A DNA stretch of 64,000 nucleotides, taken from assembly GCA_030697555.1 (NCBI GenBank), contig JAUYPV010000115.1:1-64000 (forward strand), read 5' to 3'. This DNA is from Hyphomonadaceae bacterium (GTDB lineage Bacteria; Pseudomonadota; Alphaproteobacteria; Caulobacterales; Hyphomonadaceae). The notes under the pieces are model-generated. The model saw only the letters and a list, made by a program, of their open reading frames with translations. It made no database searches and was not told where the DNA came from. Position numbers and translations under genes: made by a program. Numbering within the stretch: the first letter of the stretch is position 1; each line of letters starts with the position of its first letter. This document shows, piece by piece, positions 59,926 to 64,000 of this stretch.

Positions 59926-60789
59926 CTACGGCGCGAGCGGCTTGGTCAGCGCGAACTCCTTCTCGCACGCTCCGGCATCGGGCGTCTTGCCCGACTTGCG
60001 GACGAGGGCCAGTTCGCGCTTCGCCTCACCCAAAGCCTTCTGATAGCTGTCCGCCCCCTGCAGCGCCGCGAACACGCCTGCGGCATTGGTGCGCCCGCCT
60101 TCGATGGCGCTCCAGTTATGGGCGCCACAGACGATGCGGCTCTCGCCATAAGCTCGCCCGCGCGCGAGCAGGCGTTCCGCGCGATCCGGCGCAAGCTGCG
60201 AAAGTATCAGTCCTTGCACCCAGCTCGCCGACGCGTGGCCCGACGGATAATCATAGCTGCGCCTCAAGCTATCGGTTTTCGCGATGCAGATGTCGCCATA
60301 GTTGTGCATGAAGGGCCGCGTGCGTTTGTAGACCTCTTTGGTCTTGGCGGCAGCGTTGGCCGCGTCCTGGGCCGCGCGCGACAACACGGCGGAAACCTTG
60401 GGCGAATTCTCGAGCGTCAGCTCGACTCCCATGGCGCAGGAGAAATCCTTGAGGATGTCGGCAGGCTTGTAGCTGTCGTCGTTCACCGCAAGCGCCCAGC
60501 GATCCGGGTTCATCGTCTGAATCGCACGGGTATCCCGGAAGATCTTCCAGTCAGCATCGTTGCGGGCTTCGGAAACCTGCGGCGCGGGCGGAATGATCGC
60601 GGTCGCGTCCGGCGTCATCTCCGGCGTGAGGAACCCGGCGATCGGAGCGGATGTGGCCGCCGGATCGCGGGGAACGCCAACGCCCATCGCGGCATCTACG
60701 GGGCCTGCGCTTTCCGGCGCGCCCGCGCACGCCACCAGCACGGTCAGCGCAAACGCCATACCCGCATAGGTCGCTGCTTCGGCTTTCAT
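59926..60789 (-). CDS. Class A-type acid phosphatase (PAP2), lipoprotein, altered motif
   Basis: A 287-residue exported protein with a probable lipobox (VLVAC, Cys21) and a PAP2 phosphatase domain. The three motifs are K151-x6-RP, PSGH (182-185) and SRIVCGAH (217-224). In class A enzymes the last motif ends HxxxD, but here the residue four after His is Ala228 (HNWSA), and Glu230 follows. Loss of that Asp may lower or change activity. It is convergent with the hydrolase gene, 16 bases away. Confidence 0.87.
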   Translation of the reverse strand: MKAEAATYAGMAFALTVLVACAGAPESAGPVDAAMGVGVPRDPAATSAPIAGFLTPEMTPDATAIIPPAPQVSEARNDADWKIFRDTRAIQTMNPDRWALAVNDDSYKPADILKDFSCAMGVELTLENSPKVSAVLSRAAQDAANAAAKTKEVYKRTRPFMHNYGDICIAKTDSLRRSYDYPSGHASASWVQGLILSQLAPDRAERLLARGRAYGESRIVCGAHNWSAIEGGRTNAAGVFAALQGADSYQKALGEAKRELALVRKSGKTPDAGACEKEFALTKPLAP

Positions 60790-60940
60790 GTGTCTCTCCC
60801 ACGCTCGCCTTTTCCCTACGCCCTCCGTCTGGCGGGGCAAGACGCAATTGCGGGAACTCGCCGCCCCGTGCCACAAACTCACGTGAGAGCCTGTGGGAAA
60901 ACGGGTTCCGTGGGGAGCCAAGCCTCAAGGGGAAGAAGTC

Positions 60941-61669
60941 ATGATCGAACGCCAGCTCGACATCACGACGAAGGACGGCAAGTCCACCACGTTCGTCGTC
61001 CACCCCGATCGCGGCGGTCCCCACCCCGTCATCCTCTTCCTGATGGACGCCCCCGCCATCCGTGAAGAACTCCGCGACATGGCCCGCCGCTTCGCCGGTT
61101 CCGGCTACTACGTCATGCTCCCCAACCTCTACTACCGCTCCGGCGTGATGGAGATCGGCCCGCTCTCGCCCGATCCGGAGCACCCTTCCCGCAAGAAAAT
61201 GTTCGAGCTGATGAATACGCTCGGCATCTCCATGGTGATGGACGATTGCGACGGCATGCTGGCCTTCGCCGCCAAGGATCCCGCCGCGGATACGACGCGC
61301 GTTGGAACGGTCGGCTATTGCATGAGCGGGCGCTTCGCCATCTGCGCCGCCGACAGCCGGCCGAACGTGAAAGCCACCGCCTCCGTCTACGGCGTCCGCC
61401 TCGTCACCGAGAGCGACAACAGCCCTCACCTCATCGCCAAACGCTCGCCCGCCGAATTCTATTTTGCCTGCGCCGAACGCGATCACTGGGCGCCGCAGGA
61501 AATGGTCGACCAGCTGAAGACGCAACTGAAAGGCGCCAACGGCGAAGTGGAGCAATACCCCGGCACCGACCACGGCTTCGCTTTCCCCCAACGCCCTGTC
61601 TACAACAAGGCGGCCGCCGAACAGCACTGGGAACGCGTGCTGGCGTTGTTCCGGCGAAGGCTGGCCTAG
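60941..61669 (+). CDS. Dienelactone hydrolase family protein
   Basis: A 242-residue alpha/beta hydrolase with a cysteine nucleophile, Cys127 in VGYCMSGR. The acid is expected near AERDHWAP and the His in PGTDHGFAFP. It probably hydrolyses a lactone or ester; the usual chlorocatechol role is not indicated here. AAGGGGAAG is placed eight bases before the ATG. Divergent from the acid phosphatase gene. Confidence 0.9.
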   Translation: MIERQLDITTKDGKSTTFVVHPDRGGPHPVILFLMDAPAIREELRDMARRFAGSGYYVMLPNLYYRSGVMEIGPLSPDPEHPSRKKMFELMNTLGISMVMDDCDGMLAFAAKDPAADTTRVGTVGYCMSGRFAICAADSRPNVKATASVYGVRLVTESDNSPHLIAKRSPAEFYFACAERDHWAPQEMVDQLKTQLKGANGEVEQYPGTDHGFAFPQRPVYNKAAAEQHWERVLALFRRRLA

Positions 61670-61956
61670 GCGAGGAAGCGCCCGACCAGTTCTTCGCTCT
61701 CGGTCAGCGGCTCGCATTCCTCATCGATATCCGCGTAGTCCGCGCGATGCAGCGTCACGAAATTATCGTAGGCATCCGCCGAGATCCAGCGATCGATCGT
61801 CAGGTAGACGCCGTCCTCGCTTCGCAGCAGTTCCGTGCCGTCATAATCCGGGCTTTCGGAGAACAGCTCGACCCATGGGCCTTCAGGCCCGTAGGCCGCC
61901 TCGAACGCCGCCTTGCTCTGGGCTGCGACGCGGTATTTCCAGATGACCGTAAGCAT
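61666..61956 (-). CDS. Antibiotic biosynthesis monooxygenase (ABM) domain protein
   Basis: A 96-residue ferredoxin-like protein: MLTVIWKYRVAAQSKAAFEAAYG at the start and TIDRWISADAYDNFVT in the middle fit the ABM/DUF4188-like fold. It could be a cofactor-free monooxygenase or a heme-binding protein; no active site can be identified. It ends by overlapping the hydrolase gene by four bases. Confidence 0.78.
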   Translation of the reverse strand: MLTVIWKYRVAAQSKAAFEAAYGPEGPWVELFSESPDYDGTELLRSEDGVYLTIDRWISADAYDNFVTLHRADYADIDEECEPLTESEELVGRFLA

Positions 61957-61958
61957 TG

Positions 61959-62324
61959 TCAGTACTCGAACAACTTGGCGTCGCGCTCGGAGCGTTTCCT
62001 GGCGACCTCCACGATGTGGGAAGCCAGCGCCTTTTTGGAAACCTTGCCCTTCAGCGCCAGCGCCGGATCGAGCTTGTGCCGGTCGATGATGGCGCGCAGT
62101 TCTTTCGCGTCGAGCTTCGTCAGCTGCGCCTCGAACGCCTCGGCGCCTTTCCGGTATTCGATGAAGGGATGGAAATCGCCGATGCGGCGCTCGGCCACCT
62201 GCTTCTCGGCATAGTCCCTGGCGAACTTCGCGAGCACGTCTTCCATTCGCTTGCCGAATGCCGGATTGGCCGCCGCCTCGTCCGTCACGACCTTGAAGAC
62301 GCCCGCAAGGGTCTTGTCGATCAT
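61959..62324 (-). CDS. Small protein coupled to ParA, unknown function
   Basis: A 121-residue mostly helical protein beginning MIDKTLAGVFKVVTDEAAANPAFG and ending RKRSERDAKLFEY. I do not recognise it. Its ATG overlaps the stop codon of the ParA gene (ATGA), so it is translated with it and may act as the ParA partner or cargo adaptor in place of ParB. It lies three bases from the ABM gene. Confidence 0.75.
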   Translation of the reverse strand: MIDKTLAGVFKVVTDEAAANPAFGKRMEDVLAKFARDYAEKQVAERRIGDFHPFIEYRKGAEAFEAQLTKLDAKELRAIIDRHKLDPALALKGKVSKKALASHIVEVARKRSERDAKLFEY

Positions 62325-63178
62325 ATGAGTCCGACCTTCTCCCGGAACTCTCCGGCGAACCTGCGGATCACGTTGGTCGCCTCGCCATATTTCTGGTCGA
62401 GCGTTCGCTTTGCATCGAACCACTCCGCCGCGCGCGCGATCTGCTCGGTCTGCGGAATGCGCGTCTCGAAGACATTGAACTGGTCCTTGAGCAGCGCCGC
62501 CTCGCTCTGGTGCAGCGTATTGGAAGCCTCGTACTTGGTGATCAGCGTCCAGATGCGATCCTCGGTGAACCGCCGCTGCTCCATCGAACGCAGGGCGCGC
62601 TTGCGGAAGGAGAAGATGCCGAGCCGGGAGATGTAGTCGGGAATGGTCGGGATGACGATGAATTCGGAAAGCTCGATCGCCGCTTCCGCAAAGATCGAAA
62701 TCCCCGGCGGGCAATCGAACAGCACGAGGTCGTAGCTGTCCTGCACGCTGTCGATCGCAGCCTGAGTCAACTTGGCGAAGCGGTTGCCGATCTGGCGCAC
62801 GTCGAACGCCTGCTTCACCCATTTCTCTAGCGCGTGGCGCTCGATGTAACGGAACTCCGGCGTCGAGATCAGCAGGTCGAGGCGCATCTCGCCGCTGACG
62901 TCGCCGACCTCGTAGGCAAGGCAGTCGCGCAGGAATTTCGGATGGCTGTCCGTCTGCACGAACTGGTTGAAATAGTCGTCGATGGTCTTGCCCTTCTGGC
63001 GCAGCTCCACCCAGCGCTCGGGGCCGGCCAGCATCATCGACACGTTGGATTGCGGATCGAGGTCGATCACCAGCACCCGCACGCCCTCGACCGCCAGCGT
63101 CTCGGCGAGACTCGCCACGGTCGTCGACTTGCCCACTCCGCCTTTCATGTTGACGACGGAAACGGTGCGCGGCGGCAC
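62321..63178 (-). CDS. ParA family ATPase without ParB
   Basis: A 285-residue ParA/MinD-type ATPase with the deviant Walker A KGGVGKST (12-19), Walker A' VLVIDLDPQSN and Walker B LVLFDCPPG. ParA ATPases form dynamic gradients on the nucleoid or membrane to place chromosomes, plasmids, clusters or compartments. No parB gene is adjacent; the next gene encodes a 121-residue protein. Translation starts at GTG with GGAG eight bases upstream. Confidence 0.92.
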   Translation of the reverse strand: MPPRTVSVVNMKGGVGKSTTVASLAETLAVEGVRVLVIDLDPQSNVSMMLAGPERWVELRQKGKTIDDYFNQFVQTDSHPKFLRDCLAYEVGDVSGEMRLDLLISTPEFRYIERHALEKWVKQAFDVRQIGNRFAKLTQAAIDSVQDSYDLVLFDCPPGISIFAEAAIELSEFIVIPTIPDYISRLGIFSFRKRALRSMEQRRFTEDRIWTLITKYEASNTLHQSEAALLKDQFNVFETRIPQTEQIARAAEWFDAKRTLDQKYGEATNVIRRFAGEFREKVGLI

Positions 63179-63290
63179 TGGCTCACTCCACTGGCAAACG
63201 GCTGGAATTTTCGGCAGCCGAAGGGGTCGGCGGGTTTGCGCCGGAGGTCAAGCCGAAGCTGTGGATTGCGTCGTTACAGCCTTGTCGAAC

Positions 63291-63587
63291 CTAGTTGTCT
63301 TTCTTGGCCGCGGGCTTCTTCTCGGCCGGCTTCGCGGCCGGCGGAGGCGGCGGCAGGAAGACGAGACCCAGCTCCTCCTGTTCCGCTTTGATCTCCGCCT
63401 GTTGCTTCTCGTAGGCGGCGACCTCCTTCTCGTAGGCGGCAACCTCGGCCTTCAGCTTGTTCTGCGAGGCGACGAGTTGCTTCATCTCGTCCGAGGCCAT
63501 GAAGTTGGGGATGAACCAGACGCCGAATCCAACGGCCAGCGCCATGATGACGATCAGCAGATCAAACCATTTCCACGTCCAGCTCAT
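63291..63587 (-). CDS. Membrane-anchored coiled-coil protein
   Basis: A 98-residue protein. Residues 8-29 (FDLLIVIMALAVGFGVWFIPNF) form a transmembrane helix. The part after it has heptad-type repeats with two copies of EVAAYEK and then EKQQAEIKAEQEELG, a coiled coil. The C-terminus is PPPPPAAKPAEKKPAAKK. Unknown function. It starts 13 bases after the gor-like gene ends, so it is likely cotranscribed with it. Confidence 0.7.
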   Translation of the reverse strand: MSWTWKWFDLLIVIMALAVGFGVWFIPNFMASDEMKQLVASQNKLKAEVAAYEKEVAAYEKQQAEIKAEQEELGLVFLPPPPPAAKPAEKKPAAKKDN

Positions 63588-63600
63588 GGCTCGCTCCTCG

Positions 63601-64000
63601 TCACACCGGCTTCAGTTCCGGTGGGATGTATTTCTCGCGCATCGTCACCAGCTCCTCCGCGATGGAGGGGTGCAGCGCACAGGTGCGGTCGAAATCGGCC
63701 TTGGAGGCGCCCATCTTAACCGCGATCGCCACGGCCTGGATGATCTCAGGCGCGTCCGGCCCGACGATGTGGACGCCGACGACTCGCTCGTCTTCGGCCC
63801 GCACCACGATCTTCATTAGCACACGTTCCTCATCCCCCGTTAGCATGTCTTTCATCGGGCGGAACTTGGTCTTGTAGATGTCCACCATTCCAAAGGCTTT
63901 GCGCGCCTCGGCCTCGCTCATGCCGACGACGCCGGCGGGCGGCTGGGCGAAAACGGCGTGTGGAACCTCGGCGTGGTCGAAAGCGGTGGGCCGGTTCATG
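63601..64000 (-). CDS. gor: Glutathione reductase, C-terminal part (cut by window edge)
   Basis: The last 133 residues of a flavoprotein disulfide reductase. The dimerisation domain shows EVPHAVFAQPPAGVVG, KFRPMKDMLTGDEERVLMKIVV, ASKADFDRTCALHPSIAEELVTMR. The HPxxAEE motif with its catalytic His, and the ...ADFDxTxALHP pattern, fit glutathione reductase rather than dihydrolipoamide dehydrogenase. The gene continues to the right of the window on the minus strand. Confidence 0.88.
   Translation of the reverse strand, partial: MNRPTAFDHAEVPHAVFAQPPAGVVGMSEAEARKAFGMVDIYKTKFRPMKDMLTGDEERVLMKIVVRAEDERVVGVHIVGPDAPEIIQAVAIAVKMGASKADFDRTCALHPSIAEELVTMREKYIPPELKPV

Noticed and set aside
1-64000. Prophage, IS element or CRISPR array
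   Set aside because: No integrase, transposase, phage structural gene or regularly spaced direct repeats were seen anywhere; repeats are palindromes and one MITE-like element.

Overview
The window is a high-GC, gene-dense stretch of a bacterial chromosome, most likely from an alphaproteobacterium. Supporting signs are an EcfG/NepR general stress response pair, the phaC / aminotransferase / hom / glpX / recJ neighbourhood, a mitochondrial-type 18 kDa complex I accessory subunit, heme A synthase, a class II DAHP synthase and an Atm1-type ABC transporter. I cannot name the genus. No phage, transposase, integrase or CRISPR array was seen. Mobile or selfish DNA appears only as small palindromic repeats, one of which interrupts a duplicated tRNA gene.

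Layout. 1-5.3 kb: a gene cut by the left edge, then the minus-strand operon prkA-yeaH-spoVR. 5.7-9.3 kb: a decayed topoisomerase IB fragment, a hemerythrin gene, a broken and an intact tRNA-Arg(UCU), a complex I accessory subunit, and the ecfG/nepR stress locus. 9.3-13.6 kb: a CbiX-like protein, a MITE-like repeat, tRNA-Pro, an ArsR-SRPBCC-GST operon, a thioesterase, a double cold-shock protein and tRNA-Glu. 13.7-25.3 kb: recJ and glpX, then a block of five other genes (SDR, CHRD lipoprotein, TetR, crotonase, lipoprotein), then hom, an aminotransferase and phaC. 25.4-27.4 kb: argC, rpsI, rplM. 27.6-36.8 kb: an M28 peptidase, ctaA, tandem glutathione peroxidases, an acyltransferase, an ABC exporter and a LOG-family enzyme. 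37-49 kb: a lipid-anchored PQQ/heme c alcohol dehydrogenase behind a strongly structured leader, an FAD protein, a YqjD-like protein, a second ArsR-SRPBCC operon, gltX, a retropepsin-like protein and a Gfo/Idh dehydrogenase. 49-57.8 kb: a reductase, an HU protein, a MATE exporter, small secreted paralogues, an LPMO-like secreted protein, class II DAHP synthase and asd. 58-64 kb: a MntA/HepT toxin-antitoxin pair, secreted hydrolases, an orphan ParA with a partner gene, and the 3' part of glutathione reductase.

How it fits together. The clearest regulatory theme is the general stress response. The window encodes the sigma factor EcfG and its anti-sigma NepR. By eye I find three matches to the EcfG promoter (GGAAC, 16-17 bases, CGTT), in front of nepR, the hemerythrin gene and the YqjD-like gene. 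A second theme is two ArsR-led operons that pair an autoregulator with SRPBCC/AHSA1 and other small-molecule proteins. Housekeeping genes cover aspartate-family amino acids (asd, hom, aminotransferase), aromatic amino acids, arginine (argC), ribosomal proteins, PHA storage and respiration. The most unexplained element is the leader of the PQQ dehydrogenase, which can fold into nested hairpins ending exactly at the ribosome binding site.
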